50,941 nt of DNA from Ophiostoma sp. CBS 140.51 (lineage: Eukaryota > Ascomycota > Sordariomycetes > Ophiostomatales > Ophiostomataceae), in assembly GCA_029298735.1 (NCBI GenBank), contig JANSLP010000246.1:1-50941 (forward strand). The letters are read 5' to 3'. Positions within the stretch are counted from its first letter, which is position 1. The number at the start of each line of letters is the position of its first letter. The notes beneath the pieces are model-generated. The model was not told the origin of the DNA, did not search any database, and saw nothing but the letters and a program-made list of their open reading frames with translations. Positions 9,063-18,953 of this stretch are shown piece by piece. The position numbers and the translations under genes were made by a program.

Positions 9063-11903
9063 ATGGACCGCTCAAAACTTCGCATCTCCAAGGCGTGCCA
9101 GGAGTGCCGCCTCCGTAAGATCCGCTGCGACGGCGGCGAGCCCTGCCAGCGGTGTCAGTTTCGCGATGTCGCCTGCGAGTACCGGAAGAAGGCGCGGAAT
9201 CGCATGAAGAAGAGTGACCTGCTCGCAGCTGCCGGGGGCTCCGTAGGAGCCTCCGGGGCAGCAAGTAGTGCGCACAGCAACGACAGCCCGTCGACGTCCG
9301 CACGATCCCGCGGCGTGTCGTCCGCCGACACACCGTCGTCAGCCTCCGGCGGGCGCAACAGCAGCCTGCAGAACCACAGCGTCGCGGCGACGCACCGCGC
9401 GTCCCCCTCTGTCTTTCTACAGCTGTACTATGGCCCGTCGTCGAATTTTTCTTTGCTCAACGCCATCTACCACCGGATCGAAGGACGGCAAGTCGCTGCA
9501 GCGAAAGCCGAGGCACGGAAGAAGACGACGGCTGAGAAGACCAACGGCGGCGGCAGCAGCAACGACAACGTCAAAACGGCCGACTCCGGGGGTGATGGTG
9601 ACGACTCCTCCTCCGACTCGCACGACGAAGCCGAGACGACGCGCGAAGTCGAAGAGATTGGCCCCGGTCTCGACCTCTTCAACAACCGCCGGCTTTACTT
9701 TGGCGACCTGGCCGACGGCAGCGAGCCGTCGTTTAGCCTGGGCGGCAACGGCTCGTTTACCGACGGCGCCTCCATGTTTATCGACCGCGCCCTGGCCGAG
9801 CGTTTGTTGGAGAGATACCTGTCGACGTTCTGGCTCATCCTGCCCATCTGGACCCGCGACGCGTTCCGGCAACGCCTGGCCGGCTTCTACCAGGCATCCT
9901 CCCTCTTAGCCTCGGGCGATCCGGACACCATCATTGTGCTTCTGGCACTGGCGCTGGGCGCGTCCATGCTCGAAGAAGAGCTGGCCGCCCAATACTTGTA
10001 TAGAATGGCCAAGCGCTGGTCCGCCGCCCTCGACGAAATGGTCAATGTCCAGACGGTGCAAATTTCGCTAATGATGTCCCATTTCGCATCCGAGCGCGCC
10101 CGGCCCAATTCCTCTTTCTTGCTGGTCGGTACGGCCGTCCGCAAAGCTGTGGCGGCGGGCTTGCACAAGGGCGTCGGCGGCGGCAGTAGCCGCGGCCATG
10201 CGGCCAAACAGTCGCCTGATGCCGCGCGGCAGATGCGCATTACCGTCTGGAGCTTGTATTTCTGGGAGATTTGGCTTTGCTTTTCTCTTGGCAGGCCGTC
10301 CTCGTTCCCGGAATCGGAAATGGACGTGCCGTTTCCCACGGAAGAAAAGCTGCTGCACTCGGTGGTGACGTTGGCGCGCATTATGTCCAAGAGTGCGGCC
10401 TGTATTTATAGAAGGCACCATGATTCGTTGCTCCCGCTGTGGACCGCGGCGAATGAGATCCGGAGAGAACTCAGAGCGTTTGCAGAGCAGCAGAGAGAGG
10501 ATTTTAATTTTGGTGTGATTGATGACCCGACGGCGGGCGAGTTGGGCGTGTGTCAGACGATTGTATCGACGTGTAAGTTCAACGACGAGCGGAGCAAAAA
10601 AGAGCCAGCGCAGCGAGCGTCGACAAAAGGAGAAGACGAGCGGAGCGAGGACAAGAAGAAAAAACGAGCGAAGCGAGGACAGAAATGCTAACGTTGTACA
10701 GTGTACCACCACACACTCATCTTGACGTTCCGCCCCTTTCTGGTGATGCGCGCCACCATGCGCCAGGAAGACAGCGAGGGCGCCGGCCAGCCGCACCCGC
10801 CGCCGCCGCCATGGCTCGACACGGCGTGTGAGTACTGCTTGGATGCGGCAAGGCACTCGATTGCTTTCCTTATAAGAGCATTTGAAAAGAATGAAATGTG
10901 CAGGGCCATTCGGTACCACGGCTTCTTTATCGAGGGCGCATCGCATGTCCTGGCGTTTGAGATTCTGCACCACGACGCCGTCGGCCGCGAGGCCAATCTG
11001 CCGTGGATCCAGCTGGCTATCAGGGCGCTCCAGCTGGTGATGCCCAAGCACAAGATTGGCCTGCCGTTCCCCGTGGATCTTTCGGGCAATTTAGAGAGGA
11101 TGATTCAGTGTGTGTACCCTGATTTCCGGGCGGACCAGGTGGGGACGGGGGCGATGCTGCCGGGGATTCCATCGATCCAGTCGGCCATTCCAGGGGTCGG
11201 GCCGGCTGCGAATGTTCCTACAGCAGGACCGTCAGGCCCCGTCAACAACGTGGTGGACCACGACATGACAGGACAGGATGGCGCCCGTCTGTACGGAGCT
11301 ACAGCAGGTGCTGCCAGTAACACTGCAGGACCTTCGCCCTCGTTTGTTCCACAGCATCAACAATCACAGTCCGCACAGCGATCACAACAGCAGCAGCAGC
11401 AACAACAACCACCACAACAACTTCCTTTGATGAACCCTCTCCCGCCGACCATGTCCTCTGCTCCCACGCCGCCCACCATTTCGAGTCTAGGCAACGGCAT
11501 GGGCAATTCTATGCTCAACAACGGCCAGAACGGTGCCCCCTCCAATAACAACGGCAGCAACGTCAATTCTCTCAACTTGACCGACCTGAGTAGTTTGTCG
11601 AACCTGAGCAACGCCCTCCCGCCGCTCCTGTTTCCGTTTACTCCGTTTGGGGGGCTGGAGGATTCCAGCTCGGCGAATCCGCAGGGGGGAACTCAATCTC
11701 CTCACGTCCCAGCGGCTGGAGGACCTTCCGGTGCACCGGGCCCTGGCGGGCCTGGCAACAACACCCCTACTGCTTCTGCCCTCGGCACCGACGCTCCGCC
11801 TGCCGACCTGACCGCTGCCGACCTCGGCTGGGACTTTGACTTTGGCACCATGAACATGGAGGCCTTCTTGTCGATAGATCCGGCGATGCCATACAACTTT
11901 TGA
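9063..11903 (+). CDS. Zn2Cys6 fungal-specific transcription factor (join 9063..10572, 10702..11903)
   Basis: Splicing gives 903 aa. The N-terminus holds a binuclear zinc cluster with Cys12, Cys15, Cys22, Cys28, Cys31 and Cys38 (spacing C-X2-C-X6-C-X5-C-X2-C-X6-C), followed by a basic stretch. A Ser/Gly-rich linker (about 60-120) leads into the fungal-specific middle homology region (about 240-520), with recognisable segments SLYFWEIWLCFSLGRPSSFP near 397-416 and LYHHTLILTFRPFLV (504-518) directly after the splice junction. The C-terminal third is disordered: Gln8 at 732-739, Asn/Gly/Pro-rich sequence, and an acidic-aromatic end (DLGWDFDFGTMNMEAFLSID) that resembles an activation domain. The phase-1 intron restores the conserved YHHTLIL block, which strongly supports it. 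The gene lies upstream of, and codirectional with, an ABC-G transporter, so it may regulate that gene or the amine genes; this is inference. No specific orthologue is recognised. Confidence 0.93.
10573..10701 (+). other. Intron of the Zn2Cys6 gene, introner-like
   Basis: This intron is 129 nt, with donor GTAAGT at 10573, branch site CTAAC at 10688-10692 and acceptor CAG ending at 10701. Reading through it meets a stop at 10689-10691, inside the branch site. The body is purine-rich and built from degenerate repeats of GAGCGNAGCGAGGACA type (10607-10629, 10635-10653 and 10665-10681). The same core is found reversed in the ABC transporter intron at 17394-17528, and the outer ends of the two introns match in the forward sense. 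Confidence 0.9.
11385..11408 (+). repeat. CAG/CAA tract encoding Gln8
   Basis: Eight consecutive glutamine codons (CAA, four CAG, three CAA) lie within a wider Gln-rich part of the Zn2Cys6 protein, residues 732-739. Mixed codons make it less prone to slippage than a pure repeat. Length variation between strains is plausible. Confidence 0.9.
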
Positions 11904-14390
11904 GGTAAACCGTGAGGTCGACTGCGACTCAAGGGCGGTCCGGGGATGGTCTCTATTTCGTGGGGACGAGAGTATTGGGGACGGCGTCGGGGATTTTGCA
12001 TAATGTCCTTACATTTACATTTTACGTACTTCTACAGCGATACCACTACATACCACTACATACCACAATGTACATGTTCATCTTTTTTCAAGCACGTTTT
12101 AACGTTTTCCTCTTGTTCCTTGTGATTGTGATCCTTTAACAATCCTTGTATGGAAGCCGCGGCGATGGAAGGATCAGTGCCCGCGACTTCGTTTTTGTTT
12201 TGGTTTCCGTTGCTGTCGGCTTCGCTGTTACAATAGCAGGGCGTAGAGGGATTGACGGAGCGGAGACCGGTGCTACGGACACCGACGCGGCTGAAGCCTG
12301 AACCTGGATGGGTAAGAAAAGAGGGTCCCCAACAAGCAACAAGCAACAAGCATGTAAGATACAGCCGCACCCAAGGCACCAATAGGTACCAAGGACTGAC
12401 AGGCACCAACAGAGGACCCAACGGTCCTGGGCGCCTGGGCCTGGCCGGATAGCGGATTGTGGGGAGGGCAGCGTGAGACGACCTGTTGTAGAGACAACGT
12501 AATACGGCGTGCCTCACAGATCCGAATCTGATTACTCTTCGACCTGAACCAGTATCCTTTCTTCCATCTCATCCGCCGGCTCTTACTTGAGTCACAAACA
12601 AGGACTGTACCTGACGGGAGAGTATTGGCTAGCGAGCCGGGCGGCCCTTTTACTACTCTTCCGTCTTACGTTCTTCAAAGACCGGATCGAGGGACGTTCT
12701 AGCGTGGGTCTAAATCTGTCGAACGTCTTGTCCTATTCTTTCGTCATCCAGCCTGTCCAGTCGCATTTGTTCCATTTCTTCCCAAGAATTTGGTAAGATA
12801 TTACTTTCTCCCCAACGGTTTTTATGCCTCCTCCGTCTGAGCACATTATCAGATTACGAAGCACCCGTATAAAACGGAAGGCAGCCAAGAATCTTCACAG
12901 ACACAAAAAGTAAGAAAACGACAACATCTGTACTACCCAAAACGCAGGCACGTTGCATATGATAGTGTGCGAGGACAGCAGTAAGGCATGTGCCGGAGGG
13001 GGCATGTATTTGCGTGGTTGAGCGTGATTGGACAAAAGTTGTGTAAGTCCAGTGTGCCTGTGGGTGTGACTATTGGGTTACATATCCGTGTCGTCGTTCA
13101 CGCATCTCTCTCAAGGCCAAATCCAGATCTATCGGTAGTCGTCTTCCCCTTTTCCTATATTCCTTATTTTCCATTTCTTCTCTTTCCCCATTCAGCCCAC
13201 GGCCCATTTACACAAATCCGTGAAACAATAGCCATGCATCCACCATGCACCCACCATGCAAGGGCCTCAACCAGGCTGACAAAGGCACTGACAAACAGGG
13301 TTCCGAATTGGTGCGAGACGGAGGCGGTGGAAAAAGGAAAGAAGAAAGTCAAGACTTCAGATAAGAGGATCTGAAAGCTGACGGCGGGACAGCTCAGACT
13401 GTGAGTGTGTGCTAAGACTGGTCCAGACTGGTCAACCGTCTGCGATGGGGACTGGCAGCCTGCCCTGTACACGCTGTCCGCGCGTTTTCTTAGTTGAAGC
13501 GCCCGGCAATGATCCAAGATGATAAATACGCTGTGAAGTGGGCACCGAAAGGCATCTTTAAATGTGAAAACGCCGCCAAACGCCGTAAAAAAGGAGAATT
13601 CCGTCGCCAGAGTGGATTCCAGAATGCCGCCATACCAGATATGTGGATGTACGGATATGTACGGAACTACGGATGTAGACTAACACCAAGAATTGGTTGA
13701 AAAGGGAATTTTTTGGTGAGATTTACAGAATTTAGGTGGGGCAAACACGACCGCGCCCGCAAAGACGGCGCAAAGCGTCGAGTTTGTACACTCACTTTTC
13801 GATGGATTTTCACCGTGTTTTTTCAAGCTTTCGACTCCAGACCCGGAAGACGTGACAAAGGATGAAGGAGTGCAGGGGAGGAGAGTCGACGCGCCTGGGC
13901 ACAGGGCGGGGAAACGGACGCATTCTGAAGCCGGCAGAAAGACGGAGAAGAGTAGAAGAGTGCATTGTGCACCGAGACAGGGCAAACGTTTACACGAAGG
14001 CCATTGAAGGTTAGACTAAGGGGCAATGGCAATGAGAGGGAAGGCAAAGATGCCAGATGGAAGGTGTACCCACGGGATAGCCCAAACGGGGAATATGGAA
14101 ATAGAAGCTTGCTCATAGCTTAATACGCATCTTGGTCAGGAACGGATAAAAAGAGTTGGATGCCCATCTTTTGGATGTTGTTTTGATCAACAAGGTTCTC
14201 TTCGACTCATCCCTTTCCTGGTTTGGTTTATCATTGTCGACATTAACCAGTAATCATAGCTTTGGCTGGACGACAAGCAACAACATCGACAACGACAACA
14301 CCAGCCATTGACAGCTTCACCCTTTATTTCTTTCTCTTCTTTCTGTTCTCTTCGCTTCTACACTGATTCTGCTACCTTCGATTTTTCACA
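11904..14390. other. Intergenic region upstream of the ABC transporter gene
   Basis: No gene is seen in these 2.5 kb. Small tandem duplications occur (ATACCACTAC near 12042-12063; CATGCA/CCACCATGCA near 13233-13260; GGATATGTAC-like copies near 13643-13672). A TATAAAA box-like sequence lies at 12868-12874, about 1.5 kb before the ABC start. The last 250 bases before 14391 become rich in CAAC and then pyrimidines, as expected for a fungal 5' leader. Confidence 0.5.
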
Positions 14391-17300
14391 ATGGACGCCT
14401 CCGCCACGGCCAGTGGTGGCAGCAGCTTCACGGACGTCAATGTCAATGCGGCGGATCGACAACAAATCGAAAAGAAGGACGATGTCTCACCCGGTGCCGG
14501 ACTCTTTGACGGCGACACCGATGTCGATCTCTACAACGGGCCTGGTGTCGATAGCCGTGGACGCAACATGACCAACATTACCGAGGATGTGCCCGCACGC
14601 GATGGCGCGGCCGGCTACGCCAACAAGAACGGCTCGCAAAAACGCATGACACTCACCTTCAAGGACGTCACTGTGCGCGTCCAGGCGTCGGGCGCCATGC
14701 TGGGCGAGACGCTCTTCTCGAGGATCGACCCGCGCGTCATTTTTGCCGGTAAAGGCGGCGAACAGCGCGACATCCTGCACCAAGTGACGGGCCAAGTTTC
14801 GCCCGGCGAGATGATGTTGGTGCTTGGTCGACCGGGTGCGGGGTGCACCTCTCTTTTGAGAGTTTTGTCCAACCACCGCGAGTCTTTCGGCAACGTCGAC
14901 GGCGAGGTGCACTACGGCAACATGGACCACACGCAAGCCCAGCGGTACCGCCAGCAAATCACCTTGAACACGGAAGACGACATCCACTTTCCGACCCTCT
15001 CGGTGGACCAAACCATCACTTTTGCCCTGCGCAACAAGACACCACACACGCGTCAGCCGGAACACGCCAGCAAACAGGAGTTTGTCCACCAGACACGGGA
15101 CGGCGTGCTGGGCAGCCTGGGCATTGCACACACCGCGCACACCAAGGTGGGCAACGAGTTTATCCGGGGCGTGAGCGGTGGCGAGCGGAAGCGGGTGTCG
15201 CTGGCCGAAATGCTGGCGGGCCAGAGCCCTGTCCAGTTTTGGGACCAGCCGACGCGCGGTCTGGACAGCAAGACGGCGCTGGAGTTTGTGGAGCATCTGC
15301 GCAAGTCGGCCGACGAGGACCGCACGACGGTGGTGGCCACGCTCTACCAGGCAGGAAATGCCATCTACGACAACTTTGACAAGGTGCTGGTGCTGGCCGA
15401 GGGTTGTGTGATTTACTATGGCCCTGGCCGCGAGGCGCGCGCCTACTTTGAGCGTCTCGGGTTTGTGTGCCCCCGTGGCGCCAACATTGCCGATTTTCTG
15501 ACGTCGGTGACGGTCATGACGGAGCGAGAGATTTCGTCAGACTTTCTTGCGGCAGGCGGCCGCGTGCCCAACACGCCGCAAGAGTTTGAGCAGGCGTATC
15601 AGCAGAGCGCCATGTTCCGGCACATGCGGGCCACCGAGGAGGATCCGTCGACTCTGGGCAACGAGATTGACGACCTCCAGGTGGCCGTCACGGGCGAAAA
15701 GAAGAACCGCAAGTTCTGGACCGTCGGGCAGCGCAGCGTCTACACGGCCGGCCTCAAGGACCAGATCCGCTACTGCACCATCCGGCAGTTTCAGATCATG
15801 CTGGGCGACCGGCTCTCGCTGGCCGTCAAGGTCGTGTCGGCCACTCTGCAGGCCCTGGTGTGCGGCAGTCTCTTCTACAACATGCCTTTGACCAGCGAGT
15901 CCATCTTTTTGCGTCCTGGCGTCCTCTTCTTCCCTGTCCTTTATTTCCTTCTGGAAGGCATGTCGGAAACAACGGCCTCCTTCATGGGCCGCCCCATTTT
16001 GGTTAGACACAAACGATTCGGCTTCTACCGCCCCACGGCCTTTTGCATTGCCAACGCCATTACCGATATCCCTGTGGTCCTCGTCCAGGTCTCCCTCTTT
16101 TCGCTTGTTATCTACTTCATGGCCGCCCTGCAAATGGACGCCGGCAAGTTCTTTACATTCTGGGTCGTGACGGTGGCCAGCACCCTGTGCTTCCTCCAGT
16201 TCTTCCGTGCCATTGGCGCCCTCTGTGAACACTTTGGCGTCGCCTCGCAAATGACCGGTCTGTTCTCGACCATCTTTTTCGTCTATGGCGGCTACCTCAT
16301 CCCCTTTGGCCGCATGCACCCGTGGTTCCGCTGGATTTTCTACCTCAACCCGGCCGCCTATGCATTCGAGTCGCTGGTGGCCAACGAGTTCCAGGGCCTC
16401 ACGCTCAACTGTGTCTCCCCGCAGTATGTGCCCTACGGTCCGGAGTACGACGACTTGGGCATCTCCCCCGAGCGTGGATGCACCATTGAAGGCAGCGACC
16501 CCAACACAGGCTTGATCGATGGCGTCGACTACATCCGCGAGCACTTCATGTACTCGCCCGGCCACATTTGGCGCGGTTTTGGTGTCCTGATTGCCTTTTG
16601 GATCTTTTTCATTACCGTGACCGCCCTTGCCTTCGAGTTCCGCAACTCCTCGGGTGGCTCGTCTGTCCTCCTCTTTAAGCGCCACTTCCGCAAGGCCGCC
16701 AAGGTGCCCGACATTGAGGATGTCCCTGTTTCTGAGGGTGAAAAGCAGGGTGCCACGCCCAACGCTGTGTCCGCGCCTCCCTCGTCGTCCACACCCCGCC
16801 AGTCCACTTTCTGTTGGCACGATCTCGACTACTACGTCAAGTACCAGGGCGCCCAGAAGCAGTTGTTGGACAAGATTTTCGGTTTCGTCCAGCCGGGCAA
16901 TCTCGTGGCCCTCATGGGCTCCTCCGGCGCCGGCAAGACGACTCTCCTCGATGTCCTCGCTCAACGCAAGGATGCCGGCAAAATCAACGGCTCTATTCTG
17001 ATTGACGGCAAACCACAGGGCATCGCCTTCCAGCGCATGACCGGCTACTGCGAGCAAATGGACGTCCACGAAGATACTGCCACCGTGCGTGAGGCCCTCG
17101 AGTTTTCCGCCCTTTTGCGCCAGCCCCAGGCCACACCTCGCTCCGAGAAGCTCGCCTACGTCGAACACATTTTGGATCTGCTCGAGCTGCGCCCCTTTGC
17201 CGATGCCCTCATCGGCGTCCCTGGTGCCGGCTTGTCCATTGAACAGCGCAAACGTGTCACTCTCGGCGTCGAGCTCGTTGCCAAACCCACCCTCCTGTTT

Positions 17301-18863
17301 CTCGACGAACCCACCTCGGGTCTCGACGGCCAGTCCGCCTACAACATTATCCGGTTTCTGCGCCGCCTCGTCGATGGCGGTCAGGCCGTTCTCGTAAGTT
17401 CTTTGTTCTTTGTCCTCGCTTCGCTTGCTTTTTTTTCTTTTGTCCTCGCTCGCTGCGCTCACTCGATTCGTCGGAGAGTACATTCAGCCTGCCTCCCGTT
17501 CGTCGTTCGTCGTTCGCTAACGTTGCAGTGCACCATCCATCAACCCTCCGCCGTCCTCTTCGAGGCGTTTGACTCCCTCCTCCTCCTCGCCAAGGGCGGC
17601 AAAATGGCCTATTTCGGAGAAACCGGTACTCACTCCGCCACCGTCCTCGACTACTTTGCCCGCAACGGCGCCCCCTGCCCCCAGGACACCAACCCGGCCG
17701 ACCACATTGTCGAGGTCATCCAGGGCAAGGCGGCAGGAAGCACCAACTCCGCCAGCGACTGGGTTGATCTCTGGGACCAGTCGCCAGAACGGGCGGCTGC
17801 GTACGCCAAGATGCAGCAGCTTGCCGCCGAGGCCAAGGAAAAGGCCGCCGCCGTCACCGACGACGCTTTCGACGAGAGTCTGGAATACGCCTCCCCCAAG
17901 TGGTTCCAGTTCCGCATGGTCCTGCACCGCCTCATGGTGCAGCTCTGGCGCTCGCCCGACTATGTCTGGAACAAGATCAACCTGCACATTTTCGCGGCGC
18001 TCTTTGGCGGGTTTACGTTCTGGAAGATGGGCAACACCTCGTTTGACCTGCAGCTGCGCCTTTTCGCCGTGTTCAACTTTATTTTCGTGGCTCCCGGCTG
18101 CATCAACCAGATGCAGCCCTTTTTCCTGCACAACCGCGACCTCTTCGAGACCCGCGAAAAGAAGTCCAAGACCTACCACTGGATGGCCTTTGTCTGTGCC
18201 CAAGTCGTCTCTGAGATTCCGTACCTCATCATCTGTGCCACCGTCTACTTTGCCTGCTGGTACTTTACCGCCGGCTTCCCCGTCAAAGCCTCCGTGTCGG
18301 GCCACATGTACCTCCAGATGATTTTCTATGAGTTCTTGTACACCTCCATCGGCCAGGCCATTGCCGCCTACGCGCCCAACGTCTACTTTGCCGCCATCTC
18401 CAATCCTCTTCTCATTGGTGCCGGCCTCATTACGTTCTGTGGTGTCGTCGTTCCCTATGCCCAGATGCAGCCGTTCTGGCGGTACTGGTTGTATTATCTC
18501 GACCCCTTCAACTACCTGGTCGGCGGCCTCTTTGGCACCGTCATCTACCCCGTCCAGGTCCAGTGCGCCGAGTCCGAGTACACGGTCTTCAACCCCCCGG
18601 CCGGCCAGACCTGCGGCACCTACATGGCCGATTTCTTGGGCAGCAATGCGGGCTACGTCGCCAACACCACCGCCACCGAGAACTGCCAGTACTGTGCCTA
18701 CTCGACCGGCGGTGACTACGCCAAGACATTCAACCTCAATGAGGAGTACTATGCTTGGCGGGATACAGGCATCACTGCGCTGTTCTGCATCTCGTCGTAC
18801 CTCATGGTCGTCGTCATGATGAAGCTGCGCAGCAAAAAGACAAAGAGTGCAAGGGAGGATTAG
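14391..18863 (+). CDS. Full-size PDR-type ABC-G transporter (join 14391..17393, 17529..18863)
   Basis: The spliced protein has 1445 aa in the NBD1-TMD1-NBD2-TMD2 order of fungal pleiotropic drug resistance pumps, plasma-membrane exporters of xenobiotics and lipids. NBD1 has the family's degenerate Walker A GRPGAGCTS (146-154, Cys152 replacing Lys), signature VSGGERKRVS (261-270) and WDQPTRGLD (284-292). NBD2 has canonical Walker A GSSGAGKTT (843-851), the degenerate LSIEQRKRVTLG signature (948-959) and Walker B LFLDEPTSGLD (969-979). The four nucleotide-site departures are typical of PDR pumps, not decay. Hydrophobic segments fall at about 470-780 and 1120-1400. The phase-0 intron follows codon 1001; splicing yields QAVL-CTIHQPSAVLFE with the H-loop His1005. 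The ATG at 14391 sits after a CT-rich leader. It lies 2.5 kb downstream of a Zn2Cys6 factor in the same orientation. Confidence 0.96.
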   Translation: MDASATASGGSSFTDVNVNAADRQQIEKKDDVSPGAGLFDGDTDVDLYNGPGVDSRGRNMTNITEDVPARDGAAGYANKNGSQKRMTLTFKDVTVRVQASGAMLGETLFSRIDPRVIFAGKGGEQRDILHQVTGQVSPGEMMLVLGRPGAGCTSLLRVLSNHRESFGNVDGEVHYGNMDHTQAQRYRQQITLNTEDDIHFPTLSVDQTITFALRNKTPHTRQPEHASKQEFVHQTRDGVLGSLGIAHTAHTKVGNEFIRGVSGGERKRVSLAEMLAGQSPVQFWDQPTRGLDSKTALEFVEHLRKSADEDRTTVVATLYQAGNAIYDNFDKVLVLAEGCVIYYGPGREARAYFERLGFVCPRGANIADFLTSVTVMTEREISSDFLAAGGRVPNTPQEFEQAYQQSAMFRHMRATEEDPSTLGNEIDDLQVAVTGEKKNRKFWTVGQRSVYTAGLKDQIRYCTIRQFQIMLGDRLSLAVKVVSATLQALVCGSLFYNMPLTSESIFLRPGVLFFPVLYFLLEGMSETTASFMGRPILVRHKRFGFYRPTAFCIANAITDIPVVLVQVSLFSLVIYFMAALQMDAGKFFTFWVVTVASTLCFLQFFRAIGALCEHFGVASQMTGLFSTIFFVYGGYLIPFGRMHPWFRWIFYLNPAAYAFESLVANEFQGLTLNCVSPQYVPYGPEYDDLGISPERGCTIEGSDPNTGLIDGVDYIREHFMYSPGHIWRGFGVLIAFWIFFITVTALAFEFRNSSGGSSVLLFKRHFRKAAKVPDIEDVPVSEGEKQGATPNAVSAPPSSSTPRQSTFCWHDLDYYVKYQGAQKQLLDKIFGFVQPGNLVALMGSSGAGKTTLLDVLAQRKDAGKINGSILIDGKPQGIAFQRMTGYCEQMDVHEDTATVREALEFSALLRQPQATPRSEKLAYVEHILDLLELRPFADALIGVPGAGLSIEQRKRVTLGVELVAKPTLLFLDEPTSGLDGQSAYNIIRFLRRLVDGGQAVLVSSLFFVLASLAFFSFVLARCAHSIRRRVHSACLPFVVRRSLTLQCTIHQPSAVLFEAFDSLLLLAKGGKMAYFGETGTHSATVLDYFARNGAPCPQDTNPADHIVEVIQGKAAGSTNSASDWVDLWDQSPERAAAYAKMQQLAAEAKEKAAAVTDDAFDESLEYASPKWFQFRMVLHRLMVQLWRSPDYVWNKINLHIFAALFGGFTFWKMGNTSFDLQLRLFAVFNFIFVAPGCINQMQPFFLHNRDLFETREKKSKTYHWMAFVCAQVVSEIPYLIICATVYFACWYFTAGFPVKASVSGHMYLQMIFYEFLYTSIGQAIAAYAPNVYFAAISNPLLIGAGLITFCGVVVPYAQMQPFWRYWLYYLDPFNYLVGGLFGTVIYPVQVQCAESEYTVFNPPAGQTCGTYMADFLGSNAGYVANTTATENCQYCAYSTGGDYAKTFNLNEEYYAWRDTGITALFCISSYLMVVVMMKLRSKKTKSARED
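17394..17528 (+). other. In-frame intron of the ABC transporter gene, introner-like
   Basis: This intron is 135 nt, with donor GTAAGT at 17394, branch site CTAAC at 17517-17521 and acceptor CAG ending at 17528. It is a multiple of three, phase 0 and free of stop codons, so unspliced mRNA would encode the pump with 45 extra residues. Removal restores the invariant PDR block around CTIHQPSAVLFE, which proves the boundaries. Its pyrimidine-rich body is the reverse complement of the repeat in the Zn2Cys6 gene intron: TGTCCTCGCTTCGCT at 17411-17425 and CGCTCGCTGCGCT at 17447-17459. Confidence 0.92.
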
Positions 18864-18874
18864 ACGAGGCTTGT

Positions 18875-18887
18875 CTCGCTTCGCTCG
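18875..18887 (+). repeat. Copy of the introner core motif after the ABC stop codon
   Basis: CTCGCTTCGCTCG lies 12 bases after the ABC transporter stop. It is the exact reverse complement of 10665-10677 in the Zn2Cys6 gene intron, and overlaps the motif in the ABC intron (17416-17425). The next bases outward (TGT) continue the match with one base missing. The motif reads the same forwards and backwards on one strand (a mirror repeat). Confidence 0.7.
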
Positions 18888-18905
18888 ACTGGCGAAGAGG
18901 TCTGA

Positions 18906-18953
18906 GAGCCGAAGGCTATCTGTATCTCACTGTATCTATGAGCCGAAGGCTCA
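18906..18953 (+). repeat. Twin stem-loops in the ABC transporter 3' untranslated region
   Basis: GAGCCGAAGGCT occurs twice, at 18906-18917 and 18940-18951, 34 bases apart. Each folds as AGCC-GAA-GGCT. The second extends to a 6-bp stem TGAGCC/GGCTCA (18939-18953). Between them CTGTATCT is also duplicated. They lie 43-90 bases after the stop codon and could be mRNA 3' structures. Confidence 0.6.

Noticed and set aside
14826..14852. Lys-to-Cys change in Walker A of NBD1 as a defect
   Set aside because: This substitution and the matching signature and Walker B changes are standard in fungal PDR pumps.
15537..17483. A 648-codon open frame antisense to the ABC transporter
   Set aside because: It is a shadow frame caused by G/C third-position bias of the sense gene; the sense strand has complete PDR domains.
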